64,000 nucleotides of DNA from contig NZ_JAALCJ010000001.1 of assembly GCF_011078175.1 (NCBI RefSeq), positions 1 through 64,000 on the forward strand, written 5' to 3'. Positions within the stretch are counted from its first letter, which is position 1; every line of letters begins with the position of its first letter. Below, one piece after another: positions 33,774 through 43,358 of the stretch. The translations under genes were made by a program, and so were the position numbers. Source of the stretch: Enterobacter cloacae. Lineage in GTDB: Bacteria > Pseudomonadota > Gammaproteobacteria > Enterobacterales > Enterobacteriaceae. The notes below the pieces were generated by a model. That model searched no databases and had not been told where the DNA came from. It saw only the letters and a list, made by a program, of their open reading frames with translations.

Positions 33774-36413
33774 ATGAAGGGTAAATACAAAGCCGCAATC
33801 GCGCTATTACTGCTGCTGTTACTCGTGCCGCTGACGCTGCTAATGACGCTCGCCCAGTGGGTGCCCACGCTCGCCGGGATCTGGCTTCCCGTTGGAACGC
33901 GTATCGCGTTTGAAAAAAGCCCACGGCTTACGCGTCACGCCCTGATCATCCCCGATCTCCGTTATCTGGTAGAAGAGTGCGAAATTGCCCGCGTGGAAAA
34001 CGTGACCCTGTCACGCCCCAGCCGCTGGGATCTGGATATTGGCGCACTTGAACTCAACTCTGTCTGCCTGAGCAAATTACCGCAGTCAGCGCCCTCAACG
34101 GTGGCGCCGAAAACGCTGGCGCAGTGGCAGGCCATCCTGCCCAACACCTGGCTGACCATCCATCGCTTTACCCTTTCTCCCTGGCAGCAATGGGAGGGTG
34201 AGCTGCATGCCTCACTGACGCCAGCCCGCCAGGACATCACCTATAACGGGGAGCAGGTGAGCATTAAGGGGCAGTTGCGCGGCCAGACCCTTTCCATCAG
34301 CCAGTTCAATGTGCAACTGCCGGATCAGCCGCAGCCCGTGAAGCTGGTTGGTGAATTTACCCTGCCGCTGGTGCCGGACGGCGTGCCGGTGAAAGGGCAT
34401 ACGGTCGCCACCTTTAACGTGCCACAGTTATCCTCGCTGGTCGATGCCGATCTGGACTGGGAGGACAATCAGGGCCAGCTGGTGGTCATGGCGCGGGACA
34501 ACCCCGATCCGCTGCTCGATTTACCGTGGCAGATCACCGCTCAGCAGTTAACCATCAGCGACGGACGCTGGAACGGGGCAGCTTCCGGTATGCCGATGAG
34601 CGGTCGCGTCGGGCTGAAAGTGGATAACTGGCAGCAGGGGCTGGAGAAAGCCACCTTCACGGGGCGGCTCAACGTGCTGACCCAGGGGGATGCGGGTAAG
34701 GGTAACGCGGTACTGAATATCGGTCCCGGCTCGCTCAGTATGGAAAACAGCGCTATGCCGCTGCACCTGAGCGGAGAAGCCAAGCAAAACGATCTGATCC
34801 TGTATGCCAGGCTCCCGGCGAAGCTGACCGGCAGCCTTTACGATCCGCAGCTTACGTTTGAACCCGGCGCATTATTACGCTCGCGCGGACGCCTCATTGA
34901 CTCGCTGGATATCGATGAGATCCGCTGGCCGCTGGCGGGCGTGAAGCTCACGCAGAAGGGCGTGGACGGCCGTCTGCAAGCCATTTTACGGGCGCATGAA
35001 AACGAGATGGGCGATTTTGAGCTGCATCTGGACGGTCAGGCTAACGACTTTTTACCGGACAACGGTTTGTGGCAGTGGCGCTACTGGGGTAAAGGGAACT
35101 TCACGCCGATGAACGCGCGCTGGGATGTCCGGGGAACCGGGGAGTGGCGCGACAACGTTATCGAACTGACCGATCTTTCCACGGGTTTCGACAGATTGCA
35201 GTACGGCACGATGCTGGTCAGCAAACCGCGACTGGTGCTTGATCACCCGGTGCGCTGGTCGCGGGACCCGGATAACCCCACCTTCAGCGGCGCGCTCGCG
35301 CTTAATGCCGGGCAAACAAGCTTCTCGGGCGGAAGCGTGCTGCCGCCGTCCGTTTTGACCTTCAGCGTTGACGGGACAGACCCGACGGTGTTCCAGTTTA
35401 AAGGGAACCTTCATGCGGACGACATCGGCCCGGTCCAGGTGAATGGACGCTGGGACGGCGAACGCCTGCGTGGTCAGGCGTGGTGGCCAAAACAGTCTCT
35501 TACGGTGTTTCAGCCGCTGATCCCGCCAGACTGGAAAATGACCTTGCGCGGCGGTGAAATGTACGCGCAGGTGGCTTTCTCAGCGGCGCCGGATCAGGGC
35601 TTTGAGGCCGGGGGGCACGGGGTGCTGAAAGCGGGCAGCGCGTGGATGCCGGATAATGAGATCAACGGCGTTGATTTTGTTCTGCCGTTCCGCTTAAGCC
35701 AGGGCACCTGGTCGCTGGGGACCCGCGGGCCGGTAACGTTACGAATCGACGAGGTGAAAAACCTGGTCACAGCCCGAAATATCACTGCGGATCTCCAGGG
35801 CGATTATCCCTGGTCCGAAACGAATCCGCTTCTGCTCACTAACGTAAAGGTAGAAGCGCTCGGCGGGAAAATCACCATGCAGCAGTTGAGAATGCCGCAG
35901 CACGATCCGGCCTTACTGCGCGTAGATAATATTTCCTCCAGCGAACTGATAAGCGCGGTAAATCCGAAGCAGTTTACCCTGTCCGGCCCGGTGAGCGGCG
36001 CGCTGCCGTTCTGGCTGGACAATGAAAAATGGATCATTAAAGATGGCTGGCTAACCAACCCGGGGCCGATGACGCTGCGCATCGACCAGGACACGGCGGA
36101 TGCCATTGTGAAAGACAATATGGTTGCCGGGGCGGCGATCAACTGGCTCCGCTATATGGAAATTTCGCAGTCGTGGACAAAACTCAATGTGGATAATCTG
36201 GGTGTGTTAACCATGCAGGCAGCCATTAAAGGCACCAGCCGCGTCGAGGGTAAAAGCAGCTTCGTAAACCTGAATTACACCCATGAAGAGAACATTTTTA
36301 CCCTCTGGCGCAGCCTGCGCTTTGGGGACAATCTGCAAACATGGTTTGAGCAACATGCGGCGATACCCCTTCTCCGCGGTTCGACAGGCAAGGAAAGTGA
36401 GGAACAACAATGA
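33774..36413 (+). CDS. ydbH: AsmA-like intermembrane lipid transport protein YdbH
   Basis: 879 residues with one N-terminal membrane helix (about 8-26, LLLLLLVPLTLLMTLAQ) and a long beta-rich periplasmic body, matching E. coli YdbH. With TamB and YhdP it forms the set of AsmA-like bridge proteins thought to carry phospholipids to the outer membrane. It overlaps ynbE by 4 bases (ATGA), and ydbL follows: the three-gene ydbH-ynbE-ydbL operon. YnbE and YdbL are its known partners. Confidence 0.93.
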   Translation: MKGKYKAAIALLLLLLLVPLTLLMTLAQWVPTLAGIWLPVGTRIAFEKSPRLTRHALIIPDLRYLVEECEIARVENVTLSRPSRWDLDIGALELNSVCLSKLPQSAPSTVAPKTLAQWQAILPNTWLTIHRFTLSPWQQWEGELHASLTPARQDITYNGEQVSIKGQLRGQTLSISQFNVQLPDQPQPVKLVGEFTLPLVPDGVPVKGHTVATFNVPQLSSLVDADLDWEDNQGQLVVMARDNPDPLLDLPWQITAQQLTISDGRWNGAASGMPMSGRVGLKVDNWQQGLEKATFTGRLNVLTQGDAGKGNAVLNIGPGSLSMENSAMPLHLSGEAKQNDLILYARLPAKLTGSLYDPQLTFEPGALLRSRGRLIDSLDIDEIRWPLAGVKLTQKGVDGRLQAILRAHENEMGDFELHLDGQANDFLPDNGLWQWRYWGKGNFTPMNARWDVRGTGEWRDNVIELTDLSTGFDRLQYGTMLVSKPRLVLDHPVRWSRDPDNPTFSGALALNAGQTSFSGGSVLPPSVLTFSVDGTDPTVFQFKGNLHADDIGPVQVNGRWDGERLRGQAWWPKQSLTVFQPLIPPDWKMTLRGGEMYAQVAFSAAPDQGFEAGGHGVLKAGSAWMPDNEINGVDFVLPFRLSQGTWSLGTRGPVTLRIDEVKNLVTARNITADLQGDYPWSETNPLLLTNVKVEALGGKITMQQLRMPQHDPALLRVDNISSSELISAVNPKQFTLSGPVSGALPFWLDNEKWIIKDGWLTNPGPMTLRIDQDTADAIVKDNMVAGAAINWLRYMEISQSWTKLNVDNLGVLTMQAAIKGTSRVEGKSSFVNLNYTHEENIFTLWRSLRFGDNLQTWFEQHAAIPLLRGSTGKESEEQQ

Positions 36414-36601
36414 AAAAGAGGGCTGGTGTACTCACCGTGGCCGTCGTCGCGCTGCTGTCAGGCTGCACGCCGCGCATAGAAGTGGCGGCGCCTAAAGAGC
36501 CGATCACCATCAACATGAACGTGAAAATCGAGCATGAAATCCATATCAAGGTGGATAAAGACGTTGAAGCCCTGCTGAAATCCCGCAGCGATCTGTTCTG
36601 A
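36410..36601 (+). CDS. ynbE: YnbE lipoprotein, partner of YdbH
   Basis: 63 residues with lipobox LLSGC and Cys20 lipidated, then a beta-strand-rich segment (PITINMNVKIEHEIHIKVDK). In E. coli, YnbE anchors the C-terminal end of YdbH at the outer membrane by beta-strand stacking. Start overlaps ydbH; 7 bases precede ydbL. Confidence 0.92.
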   Translation: MKKRAGVLTVAVVALLSGCTPRIEVAAPKEPITINMNVKIEHEIHIKVDKDVEALLKSRSDLF

Positions 36602-36608
36602 GGATGTC

Positions 36609-36926
36609 ATGAAACGATTAGCTCTGATATTACTGGCGCTGGGAATGAACGTTCACGCCGCCACGCTTACGCTTAACGATGCACGTGCCCAGGGGCGCGT
36701 CGGGGAAACGTTGAGCGGCTATCTTGCGCCCGTTCAGCACGACGCTGAAACCCTGGCGCTGGTGAACCGTATCAACGCCGCACGCACGGAAAGTTACCAG
36801 CAGCTGGCTGACAGTAATAATTTGCCCGTCGACGAGGTGGCGAAAATGGCGGGACAAAAGCTGGTGGCCCGCGCGCAGCCGGGTGAATATGTGAAGGGGA
36901 TTAACGGCAAGTGGCTGAAAAAGTAA
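36609..36926 (+). CDS. ydbL: YdbL periplasmic protein (DUF1318)
   Basis: 105 residues with a signal peptide ending VHA (residue 17). Mature part LTLNDARAQGRVGETLSGYL and the basic C-terminus GEYVKGINGKWLKK match E. coli YdbL. In E. coli it acts as a periplasmic helper of the YdbH-YnbE complex, preventing YnbE multimers. Its stop is immediately followed by the stop of convergent feaR, with no spacer. Confidence 0.9.
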   Translation: MKRLALILLALGMNVHAATLTLNDARAQGRVGETLSGYLAPVQHDAETLALVNRINAARTESYQQLADSNNLPVDEVAKMAGQKLVARAQPGEYVKGINGKWLKK

Positions 36927-37835
36927 CTAGCGGTAACGCTTACGGTATTCGCCCGGCGAAACCCCGAAACGCTGCTTAAAGGCCGTGGAAAAATGGCTAT
37001 GGTCGGTAAAGCCCCAGCTGTAGCCAATGCCCGCCAGCTTTTCGTCATCGCTGATGGAACGCAGCGCCTGAGCGCATAAATCGAGGCGACGGTTCTTAAT
37101 ATACTGCGCCACCACCAGCCCTTTCCCGGCAAACATGCGGTACAAGCTACGCACGGACATGCCGCTCTCTGAGGCTATCCACTCCGGTCTTAACGCCTCC
37201 GACTGGATATGATCATCAATCAGGGACAGAACGTGGCGGAACTGACGCTCCTTGCGCGGCAGCACCTCGTCATGCTGCTGGAAGGCCGGACGCAGCAGAC
37301 ACACCATCGCCTCCAGCGCCGCTTCGCTTTCACTGGCGCTCAGTTCGGCATTCCCCATACTCTCCTGTAACAATCGGTGGCTTAGCTGCACGGTAGGCAG
37401 ACTGCGGGAGAGGGGGAGCGCGCATCGCACTTCCTGAAAACGCGCGTGTTGCTCAATGATTTGTCGCGGGAGCAGCAGCGAAATCTGGCGGGAACGCTCC
37501 TGCCAGTAAATGGAGCACGGGCGGGAGGCGTCAATCAGCGTGATATCACCGGCTTTCAGCATCGCGCGCTGGTTGTCCTGTTCGATTCCGGCGCTGCCTT
37601 CCAGCTGAAACACGGTGTAGAACCAGGCGTCGTTGCCGTTTTTGATCTCCTGACGGGTGCGAAACAGGTTAACGCCTGCGGCGGTCACCGTGCTCAGCTT
37701 CAGACTTTGGGTATAGCTGGTTTCCAGCTCGCCGAGAAACGCCCCCTCTAACGGACGTGCCGCAAAGCGCCCACAAACCTGGTTAATTTGCGCCAGCCAC
37801 TGCTGAAAATTGTCCTGTTCGCTTGCACACGCCAT
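36927..37835 (-). CDS. feaR: AraC-family activator of phenylethylamine catabolism
   Basis: 302 residues from ATG 37835 (MACASEQDNFQQWLAQI), the length of E. coli FeaR; a 14-codon longer frame is disfavoured. The N-terminal sensor half includes KLSTVTAAGVNLFRT and DITLIDASRPCSIYW. The C-terminal AraC double helix-turn-helix spans about 205-300 (MSVRSLYRMFAGKGLVVAQY ... GFTDHSHFSTAFKQRFG). FeaR activates tynA and feaB in response to aromatic aldehydes. It is divergent from feaB, and FeaR boxes lie in between. Confidence 0.93.
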   Translation of the reverse strand: MACASEQDNFQQWLAQINQVCGRFAARPLEGAFLGELETSYTQSLKLSTVTAAGVNLFRTRQEIKNGNDAWFYTVFQLEGSAGIEQDNQRAMLKAGDITLIDASRPCSIYWQERSRQISLLLPRQIIEQHARFQEVRCALPLSRSLPTVQLSHRLLQESMGNAELSASESEAALEAMVCLLRPAFQQHDEVLPRKERQFRHVLSLIDDHIQSEALRPEWIASESGMSVRSLYRMFAGKGLVVAQYIKNRRLDLCAQALRSISDDEKLAGIGYSWGFTDHSHFSTAFKQRFGVSPGEYRKRYR

Positions 37836-37973
37836 TGATGTTCTCGCTGCACCGTCACTGTTTTCGCATTGTTGCATTTATGTTGCATTTTGTCAGGCTA
37901 CGAGGCTGACTATAGGAAAGAACACTCAACGGTTACAGCGATATAAGCGGGAATTATCACGATTTGCGGAGCC

Positions 37974-38010
37974 TGTCACAGCTGGCAAAGCGAATGTCAC
38001 ACAGACAAAA
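37974..38010. promoter_or_regulatory. Tandem FeaR boxes upstream of feaB
   Basis: Two copies of the published FeaR site TGNCA-N8-AAA in the same direction: TGTCA-N8-AAA at 37974-37989 and TGTCA-N8-AAA at 37995-38010. They are 21 bases apart, two helical turns, about 66-102 bases before the feaB start. Both match every defined position. Confidence 0.8.
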
Positions 38011-38075
38011 GCAGGAATGCGAATCCCCTCTTAGACTGCATACACACCCTGCGAAGCATAACGAAGGAGTATCCT

Positions 38076-39575
38076 ATGTCCGAATCACACGTCGCCATCC
38101 TGCCAGGCGTGCAGCAGTTTTTAGATCGCCAGCACGGCCTGTGGATCGAAGGGCGTCAGGCGGCATCCGATAGCGAAAAGCGTCTGAACGTCTACAACCC
38201 GGCGACCGGAGAGGTCATTGCCTCCACCGCCGATGCCAGCGTCGATGATGTCGATCGTGCGGTAATGTCTGGCTGGCGCGCCTTTGTCGCCCGAAGCTGG
38301 GCCGGGCGGCTGCCGGCAGAGCGGGAACGCATCCTCCTGCGGTTTGCCGATCTGGTGGAACAGCACGGTGAAGAGCTGGCACAGCTCGAAACCCTGGAGC
38401 AGGGGAAATCCATTGCTATTTCCCGCGCCTTCGAAGTGGGCTGTACCCTGAACTGGATGCGCTACACGGCGGGGCTGACCACCAAAATTGCCGGTAAAAC
38501 CCTCGATCTCTCGATTCCACTGCCGCAGGGCGCGCGTTATCAGGCGTGGACGCGTAAAGAGCCGGTGGGGGTTGTGGCGGGAATTGTGCCGTGGAACTTC
38601 CCGCTGATGATTGGCATGTGGAAAGTAATGCCCGCGCTGGCGGCAGGCTGTTCCATCGTGATCAAACCGTCGGAAACCACGCCGCTCACCCTGTTACGGG
38701 TGGCGGAACTGGCGAGCGAGGCGGGGATCCCGGATGGCGTGTTCAACGTGGTGACCGGCAGTGGCGCCGTCTGCGGCGCGGCGCTAACCTCGCACCCGCG
38801 CATCGCCAAAGTAAGCTTTACCGGTTCGACGGCGACGGGCAAGCAGATTGCCCGCGCGGCGGCGGATACGCTAACGGGCGTGACGCTGGAGCTGGGCGGC
38901 AAAAACCCGGCCATCGTGCTGAAAGATGCCGATCCGGCGTGGGTAATTGAAGGGCTGATGACCGGCAGCTTCCTGAATCAGGGGCAGGTCTGCGCGGCCA
39001 GCTCGCGTATTTATATTGAGGCTCCGCTGTTCGACACGCTTGTCAGCGGGTTTGAACAGGCCGTGAAATCCCTGAGCGTCGGGCCGGGCATGTCGCCGGA
39101 CGCGTTTATCAACCCGCTGGTGTCGCGCGCCCACTGCGATAAGGTCCAGGCGTTCCTGGATGAGGCGAAGGCGCACAATGCGGAGCTGATCGCCGGGAAT
39201 CAGGGGCCAGACGGCAAAGGCTATTACGTTTCGCCAACGCTGGTAGTCAACCCGGATAATCATCTGCGACTGACGCGTGAAGAGGTCTTCGGGCCGGTGG
39301 TGAACCTGGTCCGTGTAGCTGACGGGGAAGAGGCGCTTCAGCTGGCGAACGACACTGAATATGGCTTAACGGCCAGCGTCTGGACGCAGAATATCAGTAA
39401 AGCGCTGGCGTACACCGACAGGCTACAGGCCGGCACCGTGTGGGTGAACAGCCACACGCTGATCGACGCCAACCTGCCGTTTGGCGGCATGAAGCAGTCT
39501 GGCACCGGGCGCGATTTCGGCCCCGACTGGCTGGATGGCTGGTGTGAAACCAAGTCGGTGTGTGTGCGGTATTAA
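38076..39575 (+). CDS. feaB: Phenylacetaldehyde dehydrogenase
   Basis: 499-residue NAD-dependent aldehyde dehydrogenase that oxidises phenylacetaldehyde to phenylacetate. Family motifs: [12 protein letters not shown] (about 170-181), [10 protein letters not shown] (249-258 region), LELGGKNP with the general-base Glu, and [10 protein letters not shown] with the catalytic Cys. It matches E. coli FeaB. Its product enters the paa pathway encoded a few kb away. Ribosome site GAAGGAG precedes the ATG. Ends at a BIME. Confidence 0.94.
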   Translation: MSESHVAILPGVQQFLDRQHGLWIEGRQAASDSEKRLNVYNPATGEVIASTADASVDDVDRAVMSGWRAFVARSWAGRLPAERERILLRFADLVEQHGEELAQLETLEQGKSIAISRAFEVGCTLNWMRYTAGLTTKIAGKTLDLSIPLPQGARYQAWTRKEPVGVVAGIVPWNFPLMIGMWKVMPALAAGCSIVIKPSETTPLTLLRVAELASEAGIPDGVFNVVTGSGAVCGAALTSHPRIAKVSFTGSTATGKQIARAAADTLTGVTLELGGKNPAIVLKDADPAWVIEGLMTGSFLNQGQVCAASSRIYIEAPLFDTLVSGFEQAVKSLSVGPGMSPDAFINPLVSRAHCDKVQAFLDEAKAHNAELIAGNQGPDGKGYYVSPTLVVNPDNHLRLTREEVFGPVVNLVRVADGEEALQLANDTEYGLTASVWTQNISKALAYTDRLQAGTVWVNSHTLIDANLPFGGMKQSGTGRDFGPDWLDGWCETKSVCVRY

Positions 39576-39580
39576 TAAAA

Positions 39581-39657
39581 CGCCGGGTGGCGCTGCGCTT
39601 ACCCGGCCTAAGAAACCGATTCCGTTGGCCGGGTAAGGCGTAGCCGCCACCCGGCAT
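39581..39657. repeat. REP/BIME pair
   Basis: Facing REP units CGCCGGGTGGCGCTGCGCTT...ACCCGGC (39581-39607) and GGCCGGGTAAGGCGTAGCC...ACCCGGC (39628-39657) between the convergent feaB and diguanylate cyclase genes. Confidence 0.85.
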
Positions 39658-39660
39658 TAC

Positions 39661-40767
39661 TTAACGTGACCACCGATCCCGCCCGGCCGCCTTCGCCCGA
39701 TATAGCGCCGCATCGGCGCGGGCAATGATTTCCGGGCCGGCCAGTCCTGCGGTATAGCCTGCAATGCCCATACTCGCCGTCACATATTCACTCACCTTCG
39801 ACGCACCGTGCGGAATGGCTGCGGTGCGCAGGCCAGCCTGGATCCGCGCGGCGACTTTCTCAGCAACGCTTTCTTCGCAGTCAAAGAGGATCACCACAAA
39901 CTCCTCGCCACCGTAGCGCGAAACCACATCCTCTGGCGTGCGCACCGAGGTGTTCAGCACCTCTGCTACCCTCGCGAGACACGCATCTCCCGCCTGGTGA
40001 CCATAGGCGTCGTTATACAGTTTGAAGTAATCGACATCCAGCATCAGCACCGCGAAGCGTTTGCCTTGCTCCACGGCGTTTTCCAGCACCCGCTCCATTG
40101 CCCGTCGATTGGCCGTTTTCGTTAGCGGATCCTGATGGGCCAGCGCGTCCAGCCGCGTAATTAAGCGCTGGCTCTGCTGGTTACGACGCCAGGCCTCTTC
40201 AAACCAGCTCAGCAGGATATAGCGTCCACAAACGAGAATGAACGTGAAAACTCCCCACAGCCCGGCAAAGCGAAAAGTCATTTCCTGATTCAGCAGCATG
40301 CTGGCAACGGGCAGGCTTACCCATAGCGGAACGGTGAAGCAGAGCAGTGCCACCGGGTGAAAATAGAGCGCGGTCATGCCGGCCATCAGCAGGGTAACGA
40401 ATATAGGCCAGGGATGAGGAAGCTGTAGCACGTTAATAAACCAGTAACAACTTATCGACCACAGCAGGCTGCACATAAACAATAACGCGCTCACGCCGCG
40501 GATGCGGCGCCAGGCCATAATCACCAGCGCTACGGAAAGGATCACCACGCCTGACATGGTGGCGTCAATCATCTGCCGAAGAGGCGGACTGACGTGTAAA
40601 AGGGCATCAATCTGGCCGAACAGCGAATTACGCAGCAGGACCATAATGGCAAAGCTCGCGTTCACAAAGGCGAGCCACGGCAGGTTCACGGTCAGCCCGT
40701 GAACAACCATCGACTTACGGGTAGGCCATGTCGCGGGTTCTTGCGTTGTGTGGTGTCTTTTTTCCAT
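39661..40767 (-). CDS. Membrane diguanylate cyclase (GGDEF domain)
   Basis: 368 residues. The N-terminal half (about 25-190) has six or seven predicted membrane helices in a sensor domain; the C-terminal half is a GGDEF domain. The active site GGEEF is at 286-290 with the metal Asp in MLDVDYFK (244-246), so it should make cyclic-di-GMP. The inhibitory I-site (RxxD five residues before the motif) is changed to TPED at 277-280, so product inhibition may be lost. It is inserted between feaB and tynA. No close named relative recognised. Confidence 0.85.
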   Translation of the reverse strand: MEKRHHTTQEPATWPTRKSMVVHGLTVNLPWLAFVNASFAIMVLLRNSLFGQIDALLHVSPPLRQMIDATMSGVVILSVALVIMAWRRIRGVSALLFMCSLLWSISCYWFINVLQLPHPWPIFVTLLMAGMTALYFHPVALLCFTVPLWVSLPVASMLLNQEMTFRFAGLWGVFTFILVCGRYILLSWFEEAWRRNQQSQRLITRLDALAHQDPLTKTANRRAMERVLENAVEQGKRFAVLMLDVDYFKLYNDAYGHQAGDACLARVAEVLNTSVRTPEDVVSRYGGEEFVVILFDCEESVAEKVAARIQAGLRTAAIPHGASKVSEYVTASMGIAGYTAGLAGPEIIARADAALYRAKAAGRDRWSR

Positions 40768-40856
40768 TGTAGATTTCTTCCCGTCCGGTGGATAGTTCGC
40801 TAAAGGCAGGTATTAGTAACTATAAGCAGGCTCGATTATTCCTCAAATCAATGTAC

Positions 40857-40882
40857 AAAAAAGCCGGGCATTGCGCCCGGCT
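40857..40882 (-). terminator. tynA terminator
   Basis: On the minus strand AGCCGGGC-GCAAT-GCCCGGCT followed by TTTTTT, a standard terminator 6 bases after the tynA stop. Confidence 0.85.
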
Positions 40883-40887
40883 CTGGC

Positions 40888-43164
40888 TTATTTCTGCTCG
40901 GCTTTTTTCTTGCCGAGCGTGGGCGTCTCATCAAAGAAGTTCCACGGTTTGAGTAACGTGTGCACCCATTCGGTCGGCATAATCGGCCACTCCTCGGCGC
41001 GGGCGACGTGGGTGGTGCCCGTGGTCATCCAGATGACGTTATCCTGGTCATTCAGCGACTCATTATCTTTACTGTACTGTCCGAGGCCCGTGTCATGTAT
41101 GGAACGGTTCGGGTATTTTCCCTCGGGATACATTTCGTCCGGATGGTAACGCGTCACCCAAAGCTGCTTATCCATAAAGCTCAGGCGGTGATAAATCCAC
41201 TCGTCCGGGGCAAACTTCGCGCCGGACGCCACCGGGTGTGTACCGCCCGCGTAAGGGATGATCTGATACGAGACCGGGTTGCCCATGCGGTTCTCTTTGG
41301 TCGTGTTGCTCAGCAGGCGGATGGTACCAGGGTCGAACTTTTGCGCTGCCTGTTGTTCGGTATTAATGTCGTACTGATTAACCTGCATGGTGCTGGTGCG
41401 CGGACCGCCAGCGGTGTTCGGTTTGACTTCCGGATCCATAGCCACCAGCTTGTTATTGATGCCGTCCACGTCCATATCCAGACGGAAGTTATAGATGTGC
41501 TGGTGCGTGGTTCCCACGATATTATGGTCGATCAGCGTTCCGTATTTGGTGTCATCCTTCGCGGTGGCATCATGCATGGTTTTCGTCTGCACGCCTTTCA
41601 CGGCTTCAATGCCCGTGGCCCCCGCATCAATGCCGATGGTGCCGTTTTCATGGAATACCCAGTCGAAGATGTAATCGTAGTTACCCACGGTGCTGACCCA
41701 GCGCACTACCAGTTCGCGGCGTTCGGTGCTGACATTCGGTTTGCCTAACTCCTGGTGCTTATATTCCGGCCCGGCGTAACGCTCGAAAATGGCGATCGCC
41801 CGTGGGATCTCCATTGGCGTGCCGGTGTAATCCGGGATGGTTTCGTTGAGCATCACGGCGTTAGACGGAACATCCTTGCCGCGCACCAGCGGGGAGGTCA
41901 GGGTACCCATGCCGTAATCGCCGGAGTCCAGGTAGGCTTTAAAGTACCAGCCGATATCCGGGTCGCCGTACGGCACAATCATGCCGCCGAGCGATCCCTG
42001 ATACATCACCTGTCGCTTTTTGCCGTTGTCGTTATAGGTCACGGTGGAGATTATCGGGCCGACGCGTGAGTCCAGGCTCAGATGAAAATCCCAGTTCTGC
42101 CAGTGCACCCTATCCCCGGTGATGGTGTAGTTCTTGCCTTCCGGCTCGATAATTTCCAGCGGTTTTTTCACCGTTTCAACGCGGTCGCGGCCATCATAAG
42201 GGCGCGGCGTGAGCGGAACCGGCACGACCGGGCCTTCCTCAATCTTCTGGATTTTCTTCTGCTCGAGATCCACCACCGCAACCAGGTTTTCGATCGGGTG
42301 CGCCCAGTAGTTACCGTCGCCCACGTCGAGATAGCTGATCACTTTCAGCAGGCGGTCTTCCTGTTTCAGCCCATCCTTGCCGTCAAAAAAGCCGACGGTA
42401 AGCGGAGTGGTGATCACTTTCTTCGGGTCGGTAATGCCGCGCTTTTTCAGCACGGCGGCAAACTCCGGGCTTTCATTGACGATCTGCTGCACGGTATTGA
42501 AGTCATCCAGCAGCACCATGCCGTGCGCGTCTTTGATCGGCTCCCAGCGGAGGATCTTTTTCTCCTTCAGATCCACCCGGCTTTCGATGATGTGTTTACC
42601 ATCAAGCATGATGATATTGGCCTGGCGGGGCGCATCCACCGCCGTGCCGTTAAGCACAAAGTCCCAGACTTTGGCCTTTTCTGGCTCCGCCAGCGCAATC
42701 TGGGTAAAGCGGGTATTGGGTTTAAAATCCGCAGAGGCTTTCACAATGGCTACGGCCTGGTTGATTTCATCAGCCGTCAGCGCGTTTAACGGGTGGGGGC
42801 TTTTTTCAACCTGGAATGTCTGATCAAGACCGGACTGAAAAACATCGTTGATAAAGGTCTCCGGGATAAACGCCTTATTGTTCTTCATCACCACGGGCAC
42901 CTGGAGCGACAGCGGTTTGCCGTTAACGATGGCGGTGTTTGCACCGGGCTTGACCTTCACAAAAGCACCGTCTTTGACGATGGTGAACATCTGGGCGTAA
43001 TCATCCCACTGCACGTCCGCGCCAAACGCCTGAAGCGTTTTGTCCATCGGGACCATATGCGCCTCGCTGCCGTGAGCGTAAACAGGGGATTGCCAGGCGC
43101 AACAGAGCGCAACGGCCATGGCCAGTGCCGTTCTACGGGCAGAAAAAGAAGAATTGCTTCCCAT
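40888..43164 (-). CDS. tynA: Primary amine oxidase, copper/topaquinone dependent
   Basis: 758 residues from ATG 43164 (MGSNSSFSARR), the E. coli start; four codons more are possible. A signal peptide ends near VYAHG, so it is periplasmic. The N-terminal copper amine oxidase domain 1 (MVPMDKTLQAFGADVQWDDY) is present as in enterobacterial enzymes. The Tyr converted to topaquinone lies in VGNYDYIFDW; copper His residues include THQHIYNF. It oxidises phenylethylamine and tyramine to the aldehyde, H2O2 and ammonia. FeaR boxes lie upstream. Confidence 0.95.
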   Translation of the reverse strand: MGSNSSFSARRTALAMAVALCCAWQSPVYAHGSEAHMVPMDKTLQAFGADVQWDDYAQMFTIVKDGAFVKVKPGANTAIVNGKPLSLQVPVVMKNNKAFIPETFINDVFQSGLDQTFQVEKSPHPLNALTADEINQAVAIVKASADFKPNTRFTQIALAEPEKAKVWDFVLNGTAVDAPRQANIIMLDGKHIIESRVDLKEKKILRWEPIKDAHGMVLLDDFNTVQQIVNESPEFAAVLKKRGITDPKKVITTPLTVGFFDGKDGLKQEDRLLKVISYLDVGDGNYWAHPIENLVAVVDLEQKKIQKIEEGPVVPVPLTPRPYDGRDRVETVKKPLEIIEPEGKNYTITGDRVHWQNWDFHLSLDSRVGPIISTVTYNDNGKKRQVMYQGSLGGMIVPYGDPDIGWYFKAYLDSGDYGMGTLTSPLVRGKDVPSNAVMLNETIPDYTGTPMEIPRAIAIFERYAGPEYKHQELGKPNVSTERRELVVRWVSTVGNYDYIFDWVFHENGTIGIDAGATGIEAVKGVQTKTMHDATAKDDTKYGTLIDHNIVGTTHQHIYNFRLDMDVDGINNKLVAMDPEVKPNTAGGPRTSTMQVNQYDINTEQQAAQKFDPGTIRLLSNTTKENRMGNPVSYQIIPYAGGTHPVASGAKFAPDEWIYHRLSFMDKQLWVTRYHPDEMYPEGKYPNRSIHDTGLGQYSKDNESLNDQDNVIWMTTGTTHVARAEEWPIMPTEWVHTLLKPWNFFDETPTLGKKKAEQK

Positions 43165-43245
43165 CGCAGACCTCATCTTGTTGTGTTTATTGTGTTGTGT
43201 CAGCCTTATCCTGACAGGCGCGCACGAAAAGCGTTTGCCTGCATC

Positions 43246-43271
43246 TGCCAGGTTGTTTGTCAGTCTTGCCA
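43246..43271. promoter_or_regulatory. FeaR boxes upstream of tynA
   Basis: On the minus strand, a full match TGGCA-N8-AAA covers 43256-43271. A second, weaker copy has its TGGCA at 43246-43250 with CAA at the N8 distance. The two TGGCA cores are 21 bases apart, the same phasing as the pair before feaB. They lie about 92-107 bases (upstream copy) before the tynA start. Confidence 0.65.
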
Positions 43272-43274
43272 GGT

Positions 43275-43306
43275 TAAAAAAGACCGGGGAAAATCACACC
43301 CCGGTC
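43275..43306 (-). terminator. paaZ terminator
   Basis: On the minus strand GACCGGGG-N9-CCCCGGTC followed by TTTTTT, a strong rho-independent terminator 53 bases after the paaZ stop, placed just before the tynA promoter. Confidence 0.85.
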
Positions 43307-43316
43307 ATGCGGCTGT

Positions 43317-43344
43317 AGGCCGGGTAAGCGGAGCGACACCCGGC
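43317..43344. repeat. Single REP unit
   Basis: AGGCCGGGTAAGCGGAGCGA...ACCCGGC, one REP-like palindrome between paaZ and its terminator. Confidence 0.65.
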
Positions 43345-43358
43345 AGGAAAGAGGTACG

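Noticed and set aside
40960-42789. Long plus-strand frames opposite tynA (262 and 235 codons)
   Set aside because: Antisense shadows of tynA, which is complete with signal peptide and topaquinone motif.
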